In this document: positions 43,428 through 56,300 of the stretch, piece by piece
How the letters are laid out: each line of letters begins with the position of its first letter
Numbering within the stretch: position 1 is the first letter of the stretch
Assembly: GCA_950295325.1 (NCBI GenBank)
Contig: OX485804.1
Location: 16,430,001 to 16,494,000 of the forward strand
Direction of reading: 5' to 3'
From: Polytrichum commune
Taxonomy: Eukaryota; Streptophyta; Polytrichopsida; Polytrichales; Polytrichaceae
Length of the DNA: 64,000 nucleotides
Position numbers and translations under genes: made by a program
The notes under the pieces: generated by a model
Seen by the model: only the letters and a program-made list of their open reading frames with translations
What the model was told of the DNA's origin: nothing
Databases searched by the model: none

Positions 43428-46400
43428 GGGCCTTACAATTTATAACCCAATTTGTGTACATACTTAGGCGAAGCTTTATTTTGAGTCATATGATTTCTGT
43501 TGTGAACTGAAATTCTAGTTTTCTTGCACACACTGCGACTGTCCTTCAATGGAAAGATTTGAGCAACTAACACAAATTCCGTTCTCATACCTTGAAGGTT
43601 ATTCGCCGACCATCACAAGGCTTCATATGTTGCGAAAGCATGACAATCTGGGGGTCATTCATTCTTAATTTTTTGATGTTGCCATCATCCTCACCTCGCC
43701 TTGGAATTGTGATGGTGTTGGGTTTCAGCCTCAACTGGAAGGAAGGCATAGAGAAAAATCCTTATTACAACGAACAAATCTGATTCCCACTTGCAACAAT
43801 TCTGCACAAGCCTGCACAATGGGACGGTACAGTAATCTTTCGCGAAGTAAGTTATGATCAATAATTGGGCCAAGTCTTGAACCATTTCATTTTCTTCAAT
43901 TGTGTATCTCCATAGTCCTCCTACTTATACAAGTTTGTCCATGTTCAGAAGCAAAAGAATCGAGCGGCCACCGTCTAAAGCACAGAGGGGGTTAACAAAA
44001 GCCACCACAGGGATGCAATTACATGGATGACGAGTGCACTATCTGTATTGGGAGGGGCAGGCGGGAGACGGAGGATGCGTGCACACAAAATGCGAAGGAC
44101 TGCATTGGTGAGGCAATATACCATTCTCGGCCTTTGGGGTAAGATCAAGCGTTGTATATAATCAGTTTATTATATGATACGAGGCTCTTCGAGTATCTTC
44201 ATATTAATCCAATTTCTCTCGGTTGCAGAACCATTTGGTAGCTTGTTGCTTGGCCCCCAAGTGTTGCCTTAGTATTGCAATTCCTCCAAGGCTGGCGCAG
44301 TCCTCCCCCTATTTCTAGTAAACCCTCAACGAGGATTTGATTCTAAAGGAGTGTTCAACCTCGTTCAGCATGAAACTATGATGATTTGAACTATTCAATT
44401 TTAAAGTCAAATTCATGGTCATTGCTGGACAGCTTGCAGTGGAATATATATTTTACCCGTTCTATTAGAACAAACACAATGAGAGAAATGAGTGGAACAC
44501 ATAGACACCATATCGTCAGAAGAGTCTGAATCCACCCGTGTAAGTATATGAGCCAGACGTTTTTGAGTGAAAAACAAGCAGCCGGGTGCTAAGCACAGAG
44601 CGAAGTATTCTTTCGCCTTTTCCTAAAGAACACCATGCGTTGGGTATACCTTCCGGCATCCCCGTCTTCTTGGATTGCTCTTGACGGAGGCCTCCTCAGG
44701 AAAATAAAGACGGAAGAGACCTGCTTAGCTCTAGTTCAGTGACTTTGACTTCGAAGCCAACTTAGCTAACTTTCAGTGACCTAATACCTTAATTTCCTGC
44801 ATTTGTGGTTTTGAACATCGGCATTGTTGTGAAGAGATGATTAAAGCATCACCGACTGATGTGCGCATCCTTCTCGAGGGACAACTTGGTCGTAGAATGT
44901 TTGTGTTTCGAGAGCTTCATGGTTTATCGAAAAGTTTGCCTTCTGGCTGCCCGTATGTCATAGCAGGGGCAATCTTGTACCATCGCCCAAGGACCCAACA
45001 CTTGGTTTGAAGGAACTTGAATTCTGCAGCAGAACATCTCACCTACACAGCTCAACTTTCAATACCGCATGTGCAATTCCGTGGAAGGACGTGCAAGATA
45101 CACGTCCCATGAATATGCGAACACTGATAAATCTAATTTTGATTCAGCTTTATCAATATCTTAAGATTTCTCGAGTCGTCCTACGAGTACGTAAATATTG
45201 TACTTTGTGACTATAGATCCTTCCATCAGCATAGGGGGCAACAATTAAATTACCTGTCCATGATGCACTAGTAGGTACTTTGCTTCCGTTCAACAAAGTT
45301 CGGCCATGTGTTCAATGGACTCCTCAGGCCATATTGAACATCAACGACCAGTAAGGTTAGTAGCAATCTTCAACAGCAATATCTGTCAAGGAAAATTCTA
45401 TTCAGGTTTAGTTTTCTTGTATCGGAGCCATTCAGGGCATTCTAAAAAACGTAGCATGTCAAAATGTGTGGCCAGCGCACGATATTATCTAGTGAAAGGG
45501 GAGAGAATAATTCTCTGTGTGTTGAATACCCAACTGCATGATCTCTTAACAAATGCTCGAGAACTATGTAGGATATGCCAATTCAAATCAAAACTGAAAA
45601 ATATGGGTTATATCGTTACGCTGCTGAATTAGTTCATGTGGAGATTGTGGAATTCCTGTCAAAGCAAAACTCAATTCAATTCGAATTTCAAGCACGAACT
45701 AGTACGTCCACACTAGCATATTCAACATGGGAATATTAATCCAATCGCTTCCCCGGTTGGATGGGGAGTAATTCCACAACTGCAAGCCTGTGATCCCCTG
45801 CATGCTTAGACAGTTGAATGTCAAGTTTGAACCATGCCCGAGAAGTTCTCTAGGGTCGCAATAGCTTGGGTTTACTACAATCCAACTTTCAACTCCTCTG
45901 TAGGATACTCAACTATCAATACCTCACATTTTTCAACCCAATAGAATCTTAGCTTCAACTATTTCTATGTGAAGCTTTGTATATTGTAAGATATTAGATT
46001 TGATCACGGAACCCATAATTTATGGATCTCCTATAGAGTGAACATGTGGGACATATAACAAGACTGCTCCCCTCTAAAATAATGTTACCCAAGTAATCAC
46101 CCCTTTGTGTTTGCGTTTGGTGTACAACTTTGATAGTCAAGCTTTGAGAGTTTTCTTTACATGCTTTGTTATTAAGTTGACATGGTTGAAAAACACCATG
46201 CTCACTTGACAACTACATATTTTACTAGTAAGGATTGATATAATTAAGCACCAACTACAATAGAATAGTCCTTCGACTTTGGACTACAATAAATTTCCAA
46301 AGCCCACTTTCAAGATGAGAATTCATGTGGACCATGGTAATATTCACGCTAAATTATACAAAAACATTAATGTGAGCCACACTGATTGTTTTTCAAAAAA

Positions 46401-49400
46401 TTAATGTAGGTGATTTCATTTATTGTGCTACTTTTGATGTAAGGTGACTTACTTGGGGTCTTGGACCCACAATATTCCACCCCAACAAGAAAATTAATGC
46501 AACCCATGTTGATTATTTCCACATTGATTTTCCACCTACAATATTATGTAGTATAGTTACAATGGCAAGTTTTACAATTTGAGGTGCAGTAAGGATAAGT
46601 GAGTTTGTGTTAGGGAAGTATCAATTGAATGTACATCTTGTTTCATTTCTTTTTAAATTTGCAACTTCAAAGAGTATAATTTTGGATTAGGTCAAATAGA
46701 GAACAATGTTGTTGAAGATGGAAGTGAATAAACCCATTTGGTGTATTTCAACTTAAATCCACATGGCTCAAGTGCAAACTTATGCTTGCACTAATACAAA
46801 GGAGAAGCTCCTTGGAAGATGTTGCTCCCTTATGTGTGCATAGATTAGCACTTTTCAAGCATACAAGTTAGACTTAGAAATGCAAAAGTAACTAAATAAT
46901 CCTATTACTATGGGCCACACTAGTTTTCTAGAGCCCTCAGTAATTCTTATAATGAGAATTCATGTGGACCACAATAATTCCCAAACCACGCTAAACTTCT
47001 AGTAGAAAATTATGCATGGGGCACAATAATTATTTTATAAAAAATAGCGTGGGTGACAATAATAATTAATATTATACAAAATAGAGTGGGCGACAATAAT
47101 TTTATTATAAAAAATCAATGTGGGTGGTTATTTGTGTCTATGTAGCTATTGATCTAAGGCATGGTTCACAACCGTGGGTATCTTTTCTTAACGACATGGT
47201 TATATATAACTATATGCACACTTGATGGATTGTTAACTTACCTCATACATTAAGTTACCATCATTGGGTTAAGTTACTTCATAGCTCTAACCTACCAACA
47301 CAATTAGCCTCTAACTTGGGTGGTATCTTATTACATGCGTACGAGAATGGTTAGCTAAATTTAAAGACTATGGTAGTGACTAGTGAATTACTACACTAAA
47401 TATGGAATTTAGTATCACTTACTATTTGGAACTATGCAATGCTATATCATACTACTATTGATGTCGTTTCTTACCAATGAAAGATGTTAATGTTCTATAA
47501 TGTCCAAACAACCAATTTGACATTTGTTGGTAGAATATGAAACATAAAGTAAATAATTATAGCATTGAGTAATTCCAAATAGTATAGTGAAACTAAATAG
47601 CATATTCATTATAGTGATCACATGACATGTTGGCAAACATGGTGAGTTTAGTGATGACCATGTGTGAATGGAAGTAGTAACCCTCTCTAGATAGGCAACA
47701 TCTTTGGTAAAGTTGCCTATAAGTGTGAATGACATTTAGGTTAACTTAAAGATAGGTTATTTTATCATTAAGATTGGTAAATTTAGCAATCACAATTAGG
47801 ACTTACCCATAAGAGTGAACAACCCCTGAGGTGACTTTTACTTTATGTAAGGTCTTGACCCCATGGTAATGTCACCTTGAATAGAAAATCAATGTGGCCC
47901 ACACTGAATTTCCACCCACACTAGTAGGACTAATAAATTATATAATGACAATCATGTCATATGGAAAGTCAATTTGGGCAAACATGAGAATAAATCCATC
48001 GTCCAAATTGACTTTGCATATGAGAGCATCGTCCTTGAGGATATCGGGGCGATCACACCCCCTTACGTTTCATAACCACGTGCGATAAAAGTTTGCTACC
48101 CTATATTCAATGCCATAGAGAATTTTATTTATTTTTATCTTTTCACATACATATACTCAATCATTGTTAATATATTTTGTATATTTTCTTGAGTTCTCTA
48201 GTCATCTTCATTTTAGTAGTAATTGTTTCAGTTCAATTGTGCATCATTCTAGTTAGAAATCATGTGCTTTATTTAGAAAAACAAATCATCAAATTTGGTT
48301 ATCATTTTTTAATTATGTAATAGATACTCTGTATATCTAGTCATGAAAAAAGGTTAATAAAATTTGGACCCATTTTGGTGATGCTTTATGTAAGAAACAT
48401 ATTTTATTTTCAATCGCACGTGGTGTTAAACTTGACAATGCAGTGATACTAAGCGTGGCACATGATAAAGATGACTTCAACACTTGAACTCTTTGGTTCT
48501 CAAAAAAGTTTATGCACTTCGCATTACTATCAACCAAGAGTGCACTTTAGGACAAAAACAAGCATGGAAACGACATCATTTATGGTATTTGATGTCACTT
48601 ACTATATATCGTTTGATGTGCTATAACTTTTTATTATGTGTCTCACTACACCATGTATGGCATTTAGTCACTAACTTTTTGTAGTTACATTGTGCTATAA
48701 CTTTTTACTATAGATCTCATGTTTTACCAACAAGGGCCAAATTGGTTGTTTGGACACTATCAACCATTAACATTTTTACTTGGTAAAAGTTTACATTAAT
48801 AATAAAATGTTATAGCAATGTGTAACTATGGCTAGTAAGTGACACTAAATGCCAAAAATGGTGTAATGATGGCCCGCACTAAACACCAACTTGGGACTAC
48901 ATCATTCCACAACTAAATTCAAAAAATTATTATATACGTATGTATATATATAAACAAAAAATACAATAATTTTTTCATTGAACACTAATGATTGAATTTG
49001 AATCTTTGAATCTCTTGAGCATGAAGCTCCTATGAAGAAATTTCTACAAGCACTCTAATCTCATTATTCTCAACCAGTTTAAACATCCTAATATGTTTTG
49101 TGAAATTGAGATATTTCTAAAGGTATATGTACAACATACAACCTCCACATTATAAGTTGAATGGTACATTGTTTATGATATAAAGTGCAATTATTTGGAA
49201 ATTTGCAAGGCCATAACTCCTAATTATGGATTTTATGTATTACCAAAAAAGATTAAATAAGTTGCATGGACTTTCCTTCATGACAACTTACATTCTTAGC
49301 GAAAGTTAGAGCATTCCATAAACCCATGTAGTAAGTCACACTACATAACATAAAGCTAAACTCAAAAAATCAAATAAGTTGAAGTTGGGCCCAAGCATTT

Positions 49401-49908
49401 GGTGGGGTTGTTTCAACCCCTAACTTCCCACACTTGATTTCCCTCAAACCTGCCCATAAAATGCAACCTCAATTTCAACAACCGTAGGTGAAGATCTAAA
49501 GTTTTTGTTTTGACAAATCCAACTATAAACACGTTTGTAAGTTAGAGGTGATATTTAGTGTCACCAATTTTGATTGTCTTGCTCAACACTAATTGTAAAC
49601 CGCGGTTTAGTGTCACCCACACTAAATGTTAACCTAGCATCATTTGTCATTTAAAAAAAAAAAATCTTGGCAAGGGAAAGGGGGTGTTATAGATTTACGG
49701 TGTTGCAATTACTGTCACTTCCCAAGTGATTTTTCATCCAAATTTCAATCATCCACAACAACATCTCATCACAGGTTGCTGAAAGGAGGAGGCAGGATTT
49801 TGGGTGATGGACGAACTCATCCATGACAGGATCTGTAAACTTATTCATAAGAAGTGTCATCCGAAACGTTAGCATAGTGACATTAAACGCCATCTGACAC
49901 TAAATAGC

Positions 49909-50160
49909 CTATTTAGTGTAGTTGCCCAAAGAAGCCCTAAACCGAGCAGGAGTCCGCAGGTTCTCTAGATGTCTTCCAAATGTTTTCTTTCTTACAAAAA
50001 TCTCTCGAGCGGATGCCAGATTGCAGAGAGCACTGACATGAATGGAGAGCATCTCCGAAGCATCGTTCTTTTGGTTTTTTAAATGGAGGACAAAAGACCG
50101 AATTCCATTCTGCATGGTCTCGGAGTACCTTCGAACCTTTCGTGCCCAAAACGTGCACAT
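49909..50160 (-). other. Exon-like ORF, counterpart of 27932-28183
   Basis: An 83-codon minus-strand frame aligned with the one in copy A2. Residue changes are spread but the frame is intact in both. The peptide is predicted helical and unrecognised. The frame ends in an ATTTAGTG motif. Confidence 0.25.
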
Positions 50161-53084
50161 GGTTAGTTTAGACCTTAAGTTGGTGATTGGTTTGCTGAGC
50201 TAGATATCTTAGTGGCATTCTCTGTCGGTTCGAGAAACCTAAATACAGACACTCTGGCTAGCTTGCCTGCCAGGAAAGCTGCAGGGAGGAACCCACGAAT
50301 GGGTCACAGATACAGTCCCCCTGTTGCTCATTCCCCAACGCACCCTTGGAATCCGCAAGGCATGAACCATTATCCTATATATTCAAACATTCCAGGCTTC
50401 GGACTGTGCGTCTCTTGAACCCCGGACACTAATCCAAGCAGCAGCAATCCCTAAATAATCCTTCTGTTGATTTTATTTTTATTTTTTTGAAAATAATCCA
50501 AGCAGCGGGAATCTTGAGTGAGTACAGACACTTTGGCCAGCGTGGGTCCTGTGGGAGACGTACAATCGGTAACCCAAGATGGCCGCCCAAATCCGGGTCT
50601 CCCTAGCCAGCCCATTAACGTATGGACACCGACTCGGGCAACCACGATCCTTTCCACGAAACCGCCTTCTTCACCTCCCCAGCCATAGCCAATTTTATGT
50701 CCTCATGCTGGCCCTTGTTCACCACCTTGGCTCTCAGGATCAACCGACTCCCATAACTTAATTTCCATGTGTCTCTTGTTGATGGTGGCTCGTGGCTCGT
50801 GGCTCACAACGGCCGTGATGTTTTGATGATGCTTGGGTAACTCCCATCCCTTTCACATGGAAGCCACTCGACAACGACGAACCACATGTAGGCAACCATC
50901 CGAAATATCGCTTGGCTCGATCATTTTGTGTGCAACTCGTGGTTCTATCAATAGCCCACATTTTGTTTGTTTGTTTGTTTCCTTTGTTTCTTCCACACAT
51001 GTGAACAACTTGCTATTGAGGTGGGTATTTGTCATTCAAATAGGAGAGTAGACAGGAGCTAATCTGCTTCACGTGTAGGTTACTTCCTATTTACTTGTGC
51101 TTCTCTTTGTGGATCAGATTTAGTGGTGGTGGTTTAATGAAGAAACTAGGCTCCTTTGTTGTTGAGTTGAGTAGTGGTTGTTCCTAGGGAGTTTGTGCAC
51201 CCAACAATTCAAGGAGCAATCGAGACCATAGATATTGAGTGTGGGATCACCAAGTGTTGTACGACACCCTCTCTAATCCTCACTCAGTGACTACAACACA
51301 TATGCATATGGTCGACGACAAATGGTATGGGTACGCTAATTTAAGCGTTTTGTGTGGTGTTGCAAAGTAGGGACTTACATGACTTGCTCAATAGAATGGC
51401 TCATGAAGATTGGGAAGTTGACTTCAAAGGCGATCTGACTACAACACTACCATCATTGGTATGTCCAATCCCTTCACATAGTTGCATGCTTTTCTTTATT
51501 TCAACACAATCACATGCTTGCATGTTTCATGTAGGAATCCATGTCCACCATGTTGTTTGGTCAAAATTATTATCCCCATTGAGAATTATTGGATGACTTG
51601 CAAGAATAGTGCTACGTGATACATGATAACGTTACCGAGTCGCATGTGCAATCGCCAAATATTGTGAGTGTTTAGGAGCAAATCCATTGCTAGAGGAGAC
51701 TGTGAGGATATTTTCCACCTCGTCATCGAGAGTGAGGTGGTAGTGTAGTGTGAATTTGTCAACCCAAGCGTGTCGAGTGCAACCTCGCTTATGTGCAAAT
51801 GTTATGCCCATCTTACTGAGTACTAGGATCTAAGTGAATTTAGTCAAAACAATTTATACAAAAATAATAATGCATATGAGAGTATTGATTGTGTCATATG
51901 TTAATACATGAACATTACAAAACAAACTAACTTGGGAAAAACAATTTATCAAGATATGATGGAATTCCTAATTAATGTACATATTTGGAAGGAGAAAAGA
52001 AGTGTGCTCGAAGTACCACTCTAGATGTGTTATTTTCATCAAATAACATGCAACAAAAATGCATGTATAACAATAAATATAGTCCCAATTCCATCCTCGT
52101 TTTTGTTGTGGTAATTGGGAAGTTGGCACAATTCTCCGAGGAAATTCTACAAAAGATGTACAAAAGGCTTTCAAGATCTAGAGACATGATTTTCATCTAA
52201 TTCACTTTATTTCATCCAAATGATGTGTGTTTAAGGGCCATGTTATTATGGGTAATATCCTATGGATGAAAAATGATCAAGGACTAAATGTCATTTGAAA
52301 ATATAAGTGGATTATACATGTAATAAAGGCCTATTTGTTCATGGTTTTTATTTTGTGCATTTAGTGGAGGTCCTTATCACATTAAATGGAAAAGCTTAAT
52401 ATAAATACATAAGCCACTTTCTAGGGTATTGTTAGTATATATACATTATTTGTTTTCTATAAATTTCTTGTATGTAGGGTATTTTTGTTTTCTTAGTCGC
52501 CTATGCACATCATTAAGGTTTCCAACAAAGGGTCCCCGCCTCGGAGTTCTCGCACATCTATGATTCATTTCTCTTTGGATTTTGGTGTTAGTTGTCCAAC
52601 TCAAACCTAGATACCAAGTTCTTGTCCCATAACTTAGTGTAAACTTCGAGACCGGGGGCGGGGGGGGGGGGGGGGAGTTTGGTTCTAAGTAAAACAAATA
52701 CTTGTATAATATCATTCTACAAGTTTGAAAACAATTGTAATGCTCTTTCTTTACTGTATGAATGGTCTACGAAAGTTGCTTTGGATCTTAATATCTTCTA
52801 CAAATGGAAAAAAATCTAGGTTGCCCAATATCATTTAATGTCCTACATTATGTTACAAACATGTTCATTACATGAAGTGATTGAGTTGTGTATGCTCCCC
52901 GGTAGACTATAGAGCGTTGGAATTTTTCAAGAGGACTTTATAGAATGCATAATTGTATTCTTAAATTCAAGATTTGATTTTGACAAATGTAATATATGTT
53001 GTATATAGTAACTTGATACAAGTGTGTTGTACATGAAGGTGCATTGTTATTCTTGACTTTTGGATTCAATGTGCAGATGATTAT

Positions 53085-53333
53085 ATGATCCTTCAAACTT
53101 CCTTCCGGATACAAATTCCTTTTAAATTAAGATTGTATAATGTAGATTTTATTGGGGGTTTGTGGCAACTATTGCATCATGGACAACTCCTTGCTTTTCA
53201 TGGGGTGTTCAAAAAAATTGAAGCAATTGGAACAAGCAAAATTTTTATTGAATGCAAAACAATGTTTGCATTTAAAAAACAAATCGCATCTTGTTCTAGA
53301 ATGTTTCAAGACTTTGGTCCAACAAGTTCATGA
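53085..53333 (+). CDS. Upstream ORF overlapping kinase-NLR gene 2
   Basis: Counterpart of the 82-codon ORF at 32317 in copy A2, with two residue differences, starting 94 bp before the receptor ATG and overlapping it out of frame. It may attenuate translation if it is present in the mRNA. Confidence 0.3.
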   Translation: MILQTSFRIQIPFKLRLYNVDFIGGLWQLLHHGQLLAFHGVFKKIEAIGTSKIFIECKTMFAFKKQIASCSRMFQDFGPTSS

Positions 53334-56300
53334 CAAAATGGAGTTTGGACCAAGTATGAAGGATTTATACCGAGTTGTGTGTAAAATCGAGGCATTAATC
53401 CAAGATTGCGCTAGGGACGATTGGATCCATGCATCATTGTGGCAAATGAATAATGAAGAAGAGTTTCGTGAGTTGCTTGAAGAGCTCAAATACATTTTCA
53501 ATACATTGTGTGAGCAATTCCAAATATTGGGGATAATCACCATGGACCTTCAAAAGTCCATAGAGTTCAATTCAATGAATATAACAGAAGTGGAGAAAGA
53601 CCGAAAGGCATTGGTCCAACAATTGTTGGAACATCTTGATGCAACAAAATCCTTCAAGGATCACAAAGTTGCAAAGTATGCTTACGACCGGTTGGTTTGT
53701 CGAATGGACGGAGAAGGCATTGAGTTGAATGGTGCAACATTTCCAACATACAATGGGATTCCTCAACGATTCACTCGGTTGGGAGATGGTGCTTCTGGAC
53801 AAATATACGGAACAAATTGCTTTGGCTTGGAATTGGCTTTGAAGGTTTTTAAAGCGGTTCACATTGATTACGAGCATTTAGCGGATGCAAACTTCAAGAA
53901 AGAGGTGGGCATTTTGGCAGGGTTGAGTCATCCAAACATCATTAAGTTCATATGTTGTGGTGAAGGACATGCCCATGATAGCAAATGGCGATATATAGTG
54001 ATGGAGAGGATGGAAAGAAGTCTTGGAGTTGCAGACATGAAGGACGTTGATTTCCAACGATCAAACCTTGTTGTCCTTGATATCATGTTCCAAATTGCAA
54101 GCGGAATGCTCTATCTCCATGACATGAATGTTGCACACCGTGACTTGAAGCCTGACAATATCCTTGTGAACTCCTTGAATGATCCCATATTGGATCCCAT
54201 GGGCTACGTGAAAGTTAAATTGGTGGACTTTGGGGTTTCAAAAATCGAAGCAAAAGATGCTTACCAAGAGCCAACGGGACATAATCTAGGTACCACCGGA
54301 TTTAGGGCGCCAGAAACATTTGTAAGATACGATGACACATTGAAACATTTTGTGAATGCTTTCAAAAGTGATGTATTTAGCTTTGCCATGGTGTGTTCTT
54401 ACATTCTCACGAGGGAGATTCCATTCTCACAATGTAGTAGATATGAGATAAAGGACAGGATGCGAGTTGGAGAGAGGCCAAGGTTGCCGTGCGATTGCCC
54501 CGAGTCATTGACATCTTTGATCAAAGAGTGTTGGTCTTTTGAACCATCTGAAAGGCCAACCTTTCAAGATATTTGTTGGAGGCTTTGTCAAATTAGGCAT
54601 GAACTTCATTTGAATGCTTTAAACATAATGAACAATGGTGTGAAGATGGACAAGTCCAACATCCCTCAAATTCAAGAAACAAGTGAGAATAATCTACCAA
54701 CAATCGATACAATGGATCACAAGGGGGATACAAGTGCAAAGAAGGGAGGAAACGAGCTTGTTGGTATGCAAAAAAGAATCCCAAGGGTTATGAGGGCATT
54801 GGAGAAACACTCCATAGTGGCCATTATAGGGGTGGGAGGAATGGGCAAAACTACTTTGGCAGAAGTTGTGATGGAACGCCTGCGTGGTCATTTTGAAGCA
54901 TTTTGCTTTATTTTCATGAAGAACAAAAATTGTGGCACTATCGAGATTTTCAAAGAAATTTTGAACAACTTAGGGGCCAAGGTCGATGATTTGGAAGACA
55001 TTGTACAAGCAAAAACCCGTCTTTGCAAAACAATAAAAAACAAAAGTGCTCTCATTGTTCTTGATGACATTGGCAATAATAAACAAATTCATGAATTGAT
55101 GGATGTTGAGATCTTTGAAGCCAAACGTACCAACAAGATGATCATCACAACTCGTGATTGGCACCTTGTGGAAAACCTTGGAGATGTTGGTCGTGTAGAT
55201 TTGGATGAACTCATGAAAGGCGAAGCTATGAAATTATTCTCTAGGCATGCTTTCGGTGATCAAGGATATGAAACACCATGTCATATGGTGGACATTGTCG
55301 AGAACATTGTGGATGCATGTAGAGGGTTGCCTTTGAGCTTGAAGGTTGTGGGTAGAACCTTATATGGATTCAAGAGACTACGCATTTGGGTGCGAGCTTT
55401 GCAAAGACTACAAAGGGCAAGATCCTTGGGATTGACAAATAACAATGAGGTTTGGCATTGCCTTCGGATAAGCTTTGATGACCTTACCCAAGAAGAAAAA
55501 AATTTGTTTTTGGACCTATGTTGTTATTTTAGCAAAGATTTGGTCCCAATGGATACATTAAAAGTTGTGACCTCATCACGTTTATGGAGAGAAGTCAACA
55601 AAAATCCTGAAGAGTCATTGAAACGTTTGGAAGATAAATCTTTGGTTAAGATGCACGAAGATGGAGTCTATGAAATCCATGAACAATTACGAGATATGGG
55701 ACGTATGATTGCGGAAATAGACCCCATGTATATTGGGACTCGATGGTGGAAAATACAAGAAGCAACATGGAGTGGGAAAATACAAGGAGTTATGGAGCGT
55801 ATCGAATGTCTTTCTTTCAATGAACCAACAAAGAAGTTCAAAACACACTTTCACATTACAAAACCTTTGTCTTCGCTTCGATTTTTTGGTTTTCAAGGGT
55901 TTGAGGGTTCAATCTCATTGGATAAATTTTTGAATCAATCCAAAAATCTCCAATGTTTGATGGTGAATTGCCAATCAAAACAAAATTTTGCAACAACCTC
56001 AAATGCATTTTTGTTCAATTGGGATAATCACATACATTTGCAAATTTTGGTGATTGAAGGCATATCTACTCTACATGAAATTGGTGATAGTATTGGACAA
56101 TTGAAATTCTTATACAGAATGACAATAAGAGATTGCGAAAATTTACAATCCCTACCAAACACCATAGGCAACTTAAACATGTTGACTTATTTTGACTTAA
56201 AAAGGTGTGGAGGATTGAAGGAGATACCCATGGCCTTGGGTAAAATGACCTCGTTGACTCACCTCAACTTAAGTCAGTGTGCCGAATTGAAGGAGATACC

